Assembly (NCBI RefSeq): GCF_047302285.1 | Contig: NZ_CP154845.1 | Location: 744,001 to 808,000, forward strand | DNA from: Robertmurraya sp047302285 | GTDB lineage: Bacteria > Bacillota > Bacilli > Bacillales > Cytobacillaceae | Direction: 5' to 3' | DNA: 64,000 nucleotides | Shown: positions 1 to 8,371 of the stretch, piece by piece | Layout: every line of letters begins with the position of its first letter | Numbering within the stretch: the first letter of the stretch is position 1 | The notes under the pieces: model-generated | The model's input: the letters and a program-made list of their open reading frames with translations, nothing else | What the model was told of the DNA's origin: nothing | The model's database searches: none | Program-made: the position numbers and the translations under genes

Positions 1-107
1 CCGTGGATTATGGCATAGGACTATTAGTAGATGAATTTGGTAGAAAAAGCATTATCGAACAATTAAAAATTCATTCGAAAAACACTGACTATCATGATGA
101 AGGTTAG
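1..107 (+). CDS. C-terminal end of an unidentified protein (cut by window start)
   Basis: An open frame enters from the left edge and stops with TAG at 105-107, giving the last 34 residues (VDYGIGLLVDEF... ending NTDYHDEG). Nothing in this tail identifies the family. It runs in the same direction as the response regulator at 407 but is about 300 bases from it, so a shared transcript is uncertain. The 299 bases between them hold no gene I can support. Confidence 0.5.
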   Translation, partial: VDYGIGLLVDEFGRKSIIEQLKIHSKNTDYHDEG

Positions 108-406
108 ATTATTCGTCTTAATGATAACTAATATGTAAAATGGCAAAAATTTGTCTCCTGATGTCCTATTACGTGCATCAGGGGCCTGTATGGAGTTCTA
201 TCATGTCTATCTCGTTATTGACAGCATACAGGTAGAAAAGGTATGTTGATTTCATTGTCAATTTTAGCAATAAGTTGAAAATGAAGTATTGCATTTTCGG
301 TAAATAGAAACCAAATGAAGCCAGTCATGAATGTATAGTGTTAGCAACATGTGGCAAAATACCTCAAAAGAGGGTATTGCTAGATGTACTTTAGAAAGGG
401 AAAAGA

Positions 407-1138
407 ATGGATAGAATAAAAGTAATAATAGCTGACGACGATCAACCTTCAAGAACAATATTATCTCATTTTGCTAGGTTATCACCTGAGTATGAAGTGG
501 TATCAGAAGTATCAAATGGAGAAGAATTAATCGAATCAGTAGTGAAAGAAAAACCTGATATTGCTTTAGTGGACATCAACATGCCTGGTATCAATGGTTT
601 TGAGGCGGTTAAGATATTTAAAAAAGTTTTACCTACCATACAAGTTATTTTTACAACGGGGCATGACGAGTTTGCAGTGGCAGCATTCAATATATCTGCA
701 GTCGACTATATTGTTAAACCTATAGAAAGAACCCGATTATTTATGGCGCTGGAAAAGGCCAAAAAGTTGCTTAAAATGCAGCAAAGTATAGGAAATCAAT
801 CAACGAAAACAAGCTCAAATAAGCTTTCGATTAAATCAAATGGTACTTTTCTTTATCTTTCCATAGACGAGATATTTTATATTGAAAAAGAGGGTCGAAA
901 AACACTTATTCATGTAAGAAATAGCATCTTTGAGACTTCAGATTCCCTTCAAGAGATTGAAAACAAACTTCCAGAGTATTTTTACAAAACACATCGTTCT
1001 TATCTAGTTAATCTAAAAAAAATTATAAAAATTGAACCATTTGGTGAGACCTATCTTGCCCGTTTTTCAGGTACTGATAAGGTTGCATATATTTCAAAAT
1101 TGAAGGTTCAAGAGGTATATGGCTTATTAGGGAGTTAA
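407..1138 (+). CDS. LytTR-family response regulator
   Basis: A 243-residue two-component regulator. The receiver domain occupies about residues 1-120, with the acidic pocket DDD at 10-12, phosphoacceptor Asp56 in LVDINMP, and the conserved Lys in VDYIVKPIE. A LytTR DNA-binding domain follows at about 138-240 (IFYIEKEGRKTLIHV, then THRSYLVNLKKI). The start is supported by AGAAAGGGAAAAGA just upstream. No kinase gene adjoins it on this strand. Its closest relative in view is the regulator at 1622-2365, which shares domain order, Asp position and many motifs, so the two look like paralogues. The target genes are unknown. Confidence 0.9.
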   Translation: MDRIKVIIADDDQPSRTILSHFARLSPEYEVVSEVSNGEELIESVVKEKPDIALVDINMPGINGFEAVKIFKKVLPTIQVIFTTGHDEFAVAAFNISAVDYIVKPIERTRLFMALEKAKKLLKMQQSIGNQSTKTSSNKLSIKSNGTFLYLSIDEIFYIEKEGRKTLIHVRNSIFETSDSLQEIENKLPEYFYKTHRSYLVNLKKIIKIEPFGETYLARFSGTDKVAYISKLKVQEVYGLLGS

Positions 1139-1183
1139 GAGTAAAAGTTGTTTAAGTTTTCGCAGTGTAGGATGTCATAATAT

Positions 1184-1321
1184 TTAATTGGTTATTGTCA
1201 TCGTTTTTCTTTTAAATTCTTTTGCAACGATAGATTTTATTTGTTGAATTTCATCTAGTGTTAATTTTCTTCTTAGCTTTTCTTCATACATTAAAACTAG
1301 TTCGATATATCTTTCAACCAT
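1184..1321 (-). CDS. Small 45-residue protein with strong ribosome site
   Basis: A short frame starts at ATG 1321-1319 behind GGAGGT about 9 bases upstream and ends at TAA 1184. It encodes 45 mostly helical, charged residues (MVERYIELVLMYEEKLRRKL then TLDEIQQIKSIVAKEFKRK). The heptad-like pattern suggests a two-helix protein that could bind a partner. Its size and place among signalling genes recall Bacillus small kinase inhibitors, but I do not recognise the sequence and assign no function. The near-consensus ribosome site is the main reason to think it is translated. Confidence 0.55.
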   Translation of the reverse strand: MVERYIELVLMYEEKLRRKLTLDEIQQIKSIVAKEFKRKTMTITN

Positions 1322-1536
1322 TTTTGTATTTACCTCCTAAATTTTTTCAAACAATACAGTATATTCTATAAATATTGAAAAATATCCTACATGAAAATGA
1401 AAATTTTAATAAATTTTTTGAGCTGTTACATAGAATGCCAATCTAGACACTTGATTCTCTTAGTTACTGTATAGACTTTTCCATGAGGGAAGAAATAGAC
1501 GTTTCTATATAAAGAAACGTTCAGAGTGTCGACTGA

Positions 1537-1587
1537 ATAAAAAACTGTGTGAGTAAGGAACCTTACGAATACCTTACTTACACAGTT
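1537..1587 (-). terminator. Rho-independent terminator of the response regulator at 1622
   Basis: A 16-bp stem pairs 1543-1558 with 1572-1587 (one mismatch). Read on the minus strand it is followed by a T-rich run at 1542-1537. It lies 35 bases past the stop of the regulator. A smaller hairpin (ACGTTTC at 1499-1505 with GAAACGT at 1514-1520) follows it. Confidence 0.75.
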
Positions 1588-1621
1588 CATTAAAGCCCCT
1601 TGGTTTCACTTGTCCTTCGCT

Positions 1622-2365
1622 TTATCTAAGTAGTCGAGAAATTTTTTCTTTTACATCATTTATTTTTAGTTTCGAGATAATTGCTTGATTGCTATAGTTC
1701 GCAAAATGAACGATATAGCTTTCATTCCGCGGCATAATATGAGAAATCTTTTTCAAATTAATGATATAGGACCTGTGAGAATGAAAAAAAGTATCGTCTA
1801 GACGTTCCAATAGCTTACTAATGGTTTCATTCGTTTCGTATATTTCTTCCTTCGTGTATACCAAACATTTCTTTTCTATTTTTTCTATAAAGTAAATATC
1901 CTTTAGTGGGATATAACGCGTACCTTTCTGGTCTTTTAATGTTAAGTTTAGTATTGTATCTGCTGGTCGCATCGGATTGTCTTTTTCTCGTTCATAGCGA
2001 AGTAAATCCCTTGCTTTATCTAATGCTTGATATAACCGTTCTTTTTCAATGGGTTTGACTAGATAATCAACTGCTGAAAGTCGAAATGCTTCGAGTGCGT
2101 ATTCATCATAGCCCGTAAAAAAAATAAATTTTAAGTCATGATTAAACGATAGACACTCTTTTATGGCATCTATCCCGTTTTTCTTTGGCATATTAATATC
2201 GGTGAGTACTAGATCAGGCTTTTTTAGTATGATCTGCTCAACAAGTTCTTCCCCATCAATGCAAACTCCAATAATCTCGAAATCAGGGAGATTACGTATG
2301 AAATATTCGATAATTTCGATGGAGTCATGATTATCATCCACAAGTAATATTTTATATGGAAACAT
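1622..2365 (-). CDS. LytTR-family response regulator, probable partner of the kinase at 2471
   Basis: A 247-residue regulator: receiver domain at about 1-120 (acidic pair at 10-11, phosphoacceptor Asp56 in LTDINMP, Lys in VDYLVKPIE) and LytTR DNA-binding domain at about 145-245 (IYFIEKIEKKCLVY, HSHRSYIINLKKI). The frame is open to an ATG at 2395, but the start at 2365 is preferred because AAAGGTG lies 9 bases before it. It is downstream of the histidine kinase on the same strand, about 105 bases away, so the two probably form a two-component pair. It looks paralogous to the regulator at 407. A strong terminator follows. Confidence 0.9.
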   Translation of the reverse strand: MFPYKILLVDDNHDSIEIIEYFIRNLPDFEIIGVCIDGEELVEQIILKKPDLVLTDINMPKKNGIDAIKECLSFNHDLKFIFFTGYDEYALEAFRLSAVDYLVKPIEKERLYQALDKARDLLRYEREKDNPMRPADTILNLTLKDQKGTRYIPLKDIYFIEKIEKKCLVYTKEEIYETNETISKLLERLDDTFFHSHRSYIINLKKISHIMPRNESYIVHFANYSNQAIISKLKINDVKEKISRLLR

Positions 2366-2470
2366 TCTATTAACACCTTTCAACATCATAAACAACTCCA
2401 GAACACTCTTAAATCATGTGCAAAAATAAAAAAACGCACATTTCCTAATAAGTCTACATAATCTTCTCCA

Positions 2471-4057
2471 TTAGTGGCTTATGGGTAACGTAAACCAAAA
2501 ATTACTCCCGTGGCCTGGTTTACTCTCTACGCCACTCTCCCCACCCATTTCATGAATATATTGCTTAACCAATGCTAATCCTATCCCTGTACCTTCTATA
2601 TTCATATTCCTGTCAAAAATTCTGTAAAAGGGAGTAAAAATCTTCTCTTGTTCCTCTGGAGGAATACCAATCCCATTATCTGCAACTACAATTTTAAGAT
2701 AATTATTCTCGATATATGAAGTGAGAACTATTTTTCCATTATTATCCGTGTACTTTACAGCATTGGATAGCAGGTTGAGCATCACTTGTGTTAACCTTGT
2801 AGTTTCAGCCATAACTTTTAATTTACCATTGATACAAACTCGATTGCAGATTTTTATATTTTTAGTCTCTGCTATCGGTTGAACCATCTTAACGATTTCT
2901 TTAATGAGAGATTTTAGCGTTGTTGCTTCAAATTTGGTAGCGGTTATCTCTGTATTGATTTTTCCAATGTTTAACAAATCATTAATTAATGTTAATAAGT
3001 GTCGTCCAGATTTTAATATTTTTTGTACCTTATCTTTTTGTTTAAGGGTTAGGGGTTCTTTTGTATCAGCCTCAAGTATTTGTGCAAAGCCCAAAATGGA
3101 ATTCATCGGTGTCCTAAATTCATGGCTCATCATTGATAAGAATTCTGTTTTCCCTTGGTTTGCCCGTTCAGCTTCTTCTTTTTTCCTCTTAAGCTCTGAG
3201 ATCAACGAGATTTTTTCTAGGGTAATGGCAACTTGATTGCAAATTGTAAAAATCAGATCAAGTTCTTCCTCGGTAAATTTAGAACGTTTACTAGAACCAA
3301 ACGATAGCGTACCTATTAATTTTCCAGCAGATAGCAACGGATGACACGCATATGCCTTAATATCAAAGCCTTTAACAAGTTGAACTAGAGGATCCTCCGA
3401 TTGGTCAATATGTTCAGCCACAATTCGCTCCCGCTTTTGGGCCACACAACCGCAAACAGCTTCCCCAAACTCAAGCCACTCAATTTCCTTTGCAACTGAT
3501 TCAGGAATACCTTGGTAGTTCATTAATCTAAGTTTACCTCTCGATTGATCGTATCCATAGTTAAAATAAACATCGAGATCTAAATAAGCAGAGAGCTCTT
3601 GAAAGAGTGAGTCTAAAATCTCCTTTGGTTCTGTTTTATATAATAAATGGTTTGCTGCTTCACTTAACAATACCAATTGCTTATGCTTCGTCTCAATGGT
3701 TTCTTCCACTTGCATCCTAGTTGAAATATCCCTTATCAAGACGGTAATTCCATCAGAGGAAGAATAGATATAAGCTTCAAGCCATTGTTTAGAGTCATTT
3801 TTCAAATGTATTTCAGTACGAGTATCTTTTTGAATAGAGAGGGAATGAGCAATCTGCTTTTGAAGTGTATACAATAAATCGCCTTGAAATATTTCATCTA
3901 TGTGCTTTCCTAGATAACTATCATTTGTAAGATGGAAGAAATTTATAGCCTTTTTATTCATATAGGTCAGTTGAAGAGTGTTATTAAAGGAGAATATCCC
4001 ATCAGATATTCGTTCAAATGCAGAATTTATATGCGGAGGAATTTGTATAGGGTTCAT
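2471..4057 (-). CDS. PAS-GAF sensor histidine kinase
   Basis: A 528-residue kinase with no membrane segment, so probably cytoplasmic. Order: PAS domain (about 10-115), GAF domain (about 125-285), a short coiled coil, the dimerisation and phosphoacceptor domain with H-box SHEFRTP (His312), then the ATPase domain with N-box LNLLSNAVKYTD, G1 DNGIGIPPEE and G2 GTGIGLAL. The GAF domain carries CGC at about 202-204, which could serve ligand or metal sensing, though this is only inference. The start at 4057 has an AGGTGAT-like ribosome site. The downstream LytTR regulator is the likely phosphate acceptor, although LytTR regulators more often pair with LytS/YehU-type kinases. Confidence 0.9.
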   Translation of the reverse strand: MNPIQIPPHINSAFERISDGIFSFNNTLQLTYMNKKAINFFHLTNDSYLGKHIDEIFQGDLLYTLQKQIAHSLSIQKDTRTEIHLKNDSKQWLEAYIYSSSDGITVLIRDISTRMQVEETIETKHKQLVLLSEAANHLLYKTEPKEILDSLFQELSAYLDLDVYFNYGYDQSRGKLRLMNYQGIPESVAKEIEWLEFGEAVCGCVAQKRERIVAEHIDQSEDPLVQLVKGFDIKAYACHPLLSAGKLIGTLSFGSSKRSKFTEEELDLIFTICNQVAITLEKISLISELKRKKEEAERANQGKTEFLSMMSHEFRTPMNSILGFAQILEADTKEPLTLKQKDKVQKILKSGRHLLTLINDLLNIGKINTEITATKFEATTLKSLIKEIVKMVQPIAETKNIKICNRVCINGKLKVMAETTRLTQVMLNLLSNAVKYTDNNGKIVLTSYIENNYLKIVVADNGIGIPPEEQEKIFTPFYRIFDRNMNIEGTGIGLALVKQYIHEMGGESGVESKPGHGSNFWFTLPISH

Positions 4058-4368
4058 CTTATCACCTCTTAATTTTTTTATTAAAGAGCATCAATTCTTG
4101 AAATGTTTTATAGAAAACCATCGTACTTCATGGTAATACAAACTACTGCATTTTTTAACATGAAAATGTTAGAAATTATGTCGATCCTTGTTTTTGATAA
4201 TATTTAGACAACCGTTACAGTTATAGTTAAAAAGGACTATTCTCCTACATATATATTCTACATTATAAACCTGATTTTCTCCATTTCACGATAGTTGTCT
4301 TGTAGAGATCCTGAAAAACTACTAAGATAAATCTACTAAATTAATTGACTTTTTAAGGAGAAAAAACT
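4058..4368. other. Divergent intergenic region, no gene
   Basis: This 311-base stretch separates the kinase (minus) from the GGDEF-EAL gene (plus), so it must hold both promoters. It is very AT-rich. I see no open frame with a ribosome site and no convincing operator. Confidence 0.4.
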
Positions 4369-6558
4369 ATGAAACTCTATTTTTTGACGATATTCAATTC
4401 CGAGATCATAGTCCTTATTGCGCTTTGTTTTATCCTTCTTTTTAAACTTGGAAAAATTTTATATAAGAAAAATCCGTTCACAGATAAACGGTTTAATAAA
4501 TTTGCTTACCATTCCTTATTGCAACATAATCCTGATGCGGTACTAATTTTGGACGGGGATGCAAAAATTAAGGGGGGAAACGAGGCTGTTCAACATGTGT
4601 TTGGATACCATTACGACGAACTAAAAGAACAGACTTTTATAAATCTTGTGGAGAAAAAAAACCATCTTAGTTTCTTTTCTCAACTTGATGATGCCCTAAT
4701 TGGTATTTCAAAAGAAAGTACGGTCCATGGGTATCACAAAAACGGAAAGCTCCTACGACTTAGCTTGAAATGTGTTCCCCTTGTAAACAAAAAAAATTCA
4801 TTTGGTGTATTTGTCATTGTCCAAAACTTGACAGAAAATGAATCTTTAAAAGTGACATTACATGACACGAATGAGCGTCTAACTTCATTTCTGAATAATA
4901 CGGCAGATGCGATTAATATTACGAATACCAATAGCGAAGTGCTCTACGTTAATCCATCCTTTGAGAAAATGTATGGTTGGTCGCAGGAAGAAATTAAAGG
5001 GAAACCTTTACCCCTTATTCCAGAACATTTATCGGAAGAGGAAGAAACCTATAGAAAGAGTCTCATAGCAGGACAAAGTATCACCAACTGGGAAGATAAG
5101 ATGTTACGAAAAGATGGCACTCTCATTGACGTAAATATCTCGATTTCACCACTCAAAGATGAAAATGGGGCAGTTAAAGGATTTGCTGCGATCACAAGGG
5201 ATATCTCTGAAAAGAAACAATACGAGGAAAAGTTAGAGCAGTTAGCTTATTACGATCCTTTAACAGGGGTAGCAAATCGCAGACTATTCAAAAGACGGTT
5301 AGAAACAACCATCTCCGATGCAAAAGAAGGAAACAAAAAGTTTGCCTTGCTTTTTCTAGACTGCGATCGCTTTAAATGGGTAAATGACACGATGGGTCAT
5401 GATGTTGGAGATGAGCTCTTACAAAACTTTGCCAAGAGAATCCAAAATGTACTGCGTACAACAGATTCTCTTTGCAGACTTGGAGGCGATGAATTTGCCA
5501 TCATCTTACCAGAAATTCATTCAAAAGAAGAAGTTACACGGGTAGTAGAACGTATTATTGAGTCCTTACAAACACCTTGGTCTATTCAGGATCATCATTT
5601 CATAACAACATGCTCGATTGGAATTAGCATGTTTCCTATACATGGTGAAGATAATCCAACCTTATTATCTCACGCTGACCAAGCCCTCTACCAGGCTAAA
5701 GAAAATGGACGAAACTCATATAAATTTTTCACCCTGGAGCTTGAAAGTGAAATTAATCGAATGATGTTATTGGAGAATGATATAAAGCATGCCATTAAAG
5801 CCGGACATTTCTACCTTGTCTATCAACCACAAGTAAATCTTTATACAGAGAAGACGGAGTGCTTAGAAGTATTATTGCGCTATCAGCACCCGGCCTTAGG
5901 AAATATTCCCCCAGATGAGTTTATTCCAATTTGTGAAAAAACGGGGTTGATAGATGATATAACAGTATGGATCATTAAACAAGTGGGACTGCAGTATAAA
6001 AAGTGGATGGATAATGGCTATAATTCAATTAAATTTGCCATAAACATTTCTCCAGTCTCACTGCAAAATGCCCAATACACTGACAAATTAATCATGGCCA
6101 TTTATAACTCCAGGATACCTCCCCACCTTTTAGAATTAGAGGTAACGGAGCTTGCATTTCTAGAAAACTTAGAAGAGACTCAATTACGGCTAAATGAAAT
6201 AAAGACTTTAGGAGTAAATATATCACTAGATGACTTCTGTTCAGGATACTCTTCCATGATTTACTTTAAACATCTACCAATTGATAAAATAAAGTTAGAC
6301 AAGACATTTATTCAAGGGGTTCACAGTAAAGATGGGAAGAAGGACCAAGCAATCCTCAAAGCTATTTTTTCATTAGCAAAAGAATTGGATCTGAATATTA
6401 TATGTGAAGGGGTGGAAACAAAAGAGCAAGCATTATATTTACTGAAAAATAATCTCATATTTGTTCAAGGTAATTATTTTAGTAAACCAGTATCCTCTAT
6501 GGAACTCGAAAATGCAGGGTTTCTAGAAGATAAAGATGTACGAATGTCACTTTCTTAA
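4369..6558 (+). CDS. Membrane-anchored PAS-PAS-GGDEF-EAL cyclic-di-GMP protein
   Basis: A 729-residue protein that could make or break cyclic-di-GMP. One N-terminal membrane segment (about 8-28) precedes a PAS domain (45-155), a second PAS (about 165-280), a GGDEF domain (290-455) and an EAL domain (465-720). The cyclase site is intact (GGDEF at 372-376), and an inhibitory RxxD site (Arg363-Asp366) sits five residues before it. In the EAL domain the signature reads EVL (500-502), but ELEVTE, the DDF...GYSS loop, the EGVE motif and the Lys of DKIKLDK are present, so phosphodiesterase activity remains plausible. AAGGAGAA precedes the ATG. It is divergent from the kinase and may be single-gene. 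Confidence 0.92.
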   Translation: MKLYFLTIFNSEIIVLIALCFILLFKLGKILYKKNPFTDKRFNKFAYHSLLQHNPDAVLILDGDAKIKGGNEAVQHVFGYHYDELKEQTFINLVEKKNHLSFFSQLDDALIGISKESTVHGYHKNGKLLRLSLKCVPLVNKKNSFGVFVIVQNLTENESLKVTLHDTNERLTSFLNNTADAINITNTNSEVLYVNPSFEKMYGWSQEEIKGKPLPLIPEHLSEEEETYRKSLIAGQSITNWEDKMLRKDGTLIDVNISISPLKDENGAVKGFAAITRDISEKKQYEEKLEQLAYYDPLTGVANRRLFKRRLETTISDAKEGNKKFALLFLDCDRFKWVNDTMGHDVGDELLQNFAKRIQNVLRTTDSLCRLGGDEFAIILPEIHSKEEVTRVVERIIESLQTPWSIQDHHFITTCSIGISMFPIHGEDNPTLLSHADQALYQAKENGRNSYKFFTLELESEINRMMLLENDIKHAIKAGHFYLVYQPQVNLYTEKTECLEVLLRYQHPALGNIPPDEFIPICEKTGLIDDITVWIIKQVGLQYKKWMDNGYNSIKFAINISPVSLQNAQYTDKLIMAIYNSRIPPHLLELEVTELAFLENLEETQLRLNEIKTLGVNISLDDFCSGYSSMIYFKHLPIDKIKLDKTFIQGVHSKDGKKDQAILKAIFSLAKELDLNIICEGVETKEQALYLLKNNLIFVQGNYFSKPVSSMELENAGFLEDKDVRMSLS

Positions 6559-6565
6559 AAAGAAA

Positions 6566-7079
6566 TTAGAATGATTCGATAAGAGAGGTAGCATTACTCA
6601 AAAAGTGACTACATATGCTCTCCTTAAGACCAAACAGATTTATATTTACTAATCTGTCTATCTTAGAGGGAGGATATTTTTTTAGTTTGTTTAATTTTCG
6701 TAGTCCTTTAGAATCGAGTACTTCAGTTGCATACAACGGGTCGACTTCAGCTATCTTATCTAACAGACTATGACCATGAATAACTTTATTCAGGGCTTGT
6801 CGGTTCTGAGGAGTTGTTTTCACAATCGTGGAAGGGTTGCTGATGACGACGAAATACTTACCACTTGGAAAACAAAGGGAATGAAAGAGGAAAAATTGTT
6901 TATCTGATAATAATCGAGATAATATTTAACCGCTTTTCCCCTCTATACCATTTTAAGAAACAGGCATAATCTCCTAGCATATCAGGATATCGTGGATCGG
7001 ATTAGTGAAGGCGCCGAAGCAGGCATTCTAGAGACAAGAGTTTACCGGGCTTTGATAATACTTTCACATGCAAGAGCAA
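6566..7079 (-). pseudogene. Decayed copy of the NERD-domain gene
   Basis: This is a broken duplicate of the gene at 7355-8320. The segment reading NRQALNKVIHGHSLLDKIAEV matches the intact protein closely. Just upstream, the match jumps from the ISNPSTI region directly to the N-terminal coding part, so about 220 bases are deleted near 6860. The upstream flank, including the ribosome-site area near 7085, also matches, so the duplication included the 5' region. The C-terminal third, with the zinc ribbon, is missing or unrecognisable. Confidence 0.75.
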
Positions 7080-7230
7080 CACTCCTTTCATCTAGTAAAT
7101 TCGAGAAATGTCCACCTACTCGTTTCTTATTCATTTTTTGCATTATGACGTTAAATGACAAATTTTGCTAAAATGTAAAAAGTTAAAAAGAATTCAAACT
7201 CCTTATAGGTTATAATTACTATTAGTCCTT

Positions 7231-7347
7231 AGACCGATATATGGGTCGTTTTGACCGATATAATTGATTTAAGACCGATATATTCCGATTTAGACCGATA
7301 AAATCAAATAAAGACCGATATATTTCATTTAAGACCGATATCCATAA
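7231..7347 (+). repeat. Six-unit array with 20-bp period (copy 1)
   Basis: The heptamer GACCGAT occurs at 7232, 7253, 7273, 7293, 7313 and 7333, with spacings 21, 20, 20, 20, 20. Each is usually followed by ATA and preceded by TTTA or AATA. The reverse complement, including most spacer bases, reappears at 26011-26126 with the same spacing order. It lies in the non-coding gap downstream of the NERD gene. Spacing near two helical turns would put every unit on one face of the helix. Confidence 0.9.
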
Positions 7348-7354
7348 AATGAGG

Positions 7355-8320
7355 CTAACGTTTTTTCGGATCATAGTAGATTCTACCTTTATTTGACCCT
7401 GAAAAAGGTAAATTCATTGCCTGCAGCATCTTTTTTGCACTTGTATCGGACTCCAAATGAACAAATTCCCGAAATTGTTTGTTTGTAATCGTTTTGCCAA
7501 TTAAATGAAAGTAATCATGCACTGCTGAAACATGCCCATTTTTGTCCTTCATGCCACATTCGCAGCAAAACCACGTTCTGTTTTGACGAATCATCGGAAT
7601 TCGACCACATTCTGGACACCGAACCCCGGTCAAAATCTCATTCGTCCTCAACCCATACTTCCTTAACGCATCGAATTCTTCCTCCACATGACTCTTCATC
7701 AGTTGTTTGCATAATTTTCGAATACCTCTAGAATCGAATATTTCATTTTGGTACAACTGGTCTACTTCAGCAATTTTATCTAACAAACTATGTCCATGAA
7801 TAACCTTTTTTAAAGCTTGTCTATTCTTTGGAGTTGTTTTCACAATAGTGGAAGGATTGCTGATGACGACGAAATAGTCAATAGGGAGGAAGATATCATG
7901 AGAGTGCAGTAGGTTCCTCAGTTGCTGCTGATGCCATTTTGCTTGAGAAATGGGATCCTGAAAGCCCTCTTCTTTTTCGTTGGCTGTGCGAATCATTTGA
8001 TTGAAGGAATCGTCGAAGAAAAGCGTACCGAAGAAGTTTTTGCATTCGAGGATTAACGCGTAACGGGTAGTGAGAATCAGGTAATCCACTTGAAAATGGT
8101 ATTTCCCACTTGGAAGACGAAGAGAATGAAAGAGGAAAAACTTTTTATCTGATAAAAAATCAAGGTAATACTTAACTGCTTTCTCACCACGATACCCCTT
8201 TAAGAAACGGGCATAAACTGCCTGGATATCAGGATGTTTAGGGTGGGATTCGTGAAGACGCGACAGTAAGCACTCAAGAGCGACCACTTTAATGGGAATC
8301 ATCAAATTTTTTATATGCAA
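7355..8320 (-). CDS. NERD-domain protein with C-terminal zinc ribbon
   Basis: A protein of about 321 residues. The NERD domain, a nuclease-related fold, covers roughly 35-150 (KGYRGEKAVKYYLDFL, YLILTTRYALILECKNFFG), with the Asp and ECK residues typical of the PD-(D/E)XK-like core. A middle segment (IHGHSLLDKIAEVDQLY) leads to a C-terminal four-cysteine ribbon (CPECGRIP and CCECG). TTG at 8320 is preferred as start because AAGGAG lies 8 bases upstream; another TTG two codons earlier sits too close. NERD proteins are common in Bacillaceae and often assumed to act on DNA, but no specific role is known to me. A decayed duplicate lies downstream. Confidence 0.85.
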   Translation of the reverse strand: MHIKNLMIPIKVVALECLLSRLHESHPKHPDIQAVYARFLKGYRGEKAVKYYLDFLSDKKFFLFHSLRLPSGKYHFQVDYLILTTRYALILECKNFFGTLFFDDSFNQMIRTANEKEEGFQDPISQAKWHQQQLRNLLHSHDIFLPIDYFVVISNPSTIVKTTPKNRQALKKVIHGHSLLDKIAEVDQLYQNEIFDSRGIRKLCKQLMKSHVEEEFDALRKYGLRTNEILTGVRCPECGRIPMIRQNRTWFCCECGMKDKNGHVSAVHDYFHLIGKTITNKQFREFVHLESDTSAKKMLQAMNLPFSGSNKGRIYYDPKKR

Positions 8321-8371
8321 GGGCAAAACTCCTTTCTTCTAAACTAATTCGAGAAATGCCCATCTATTCCT

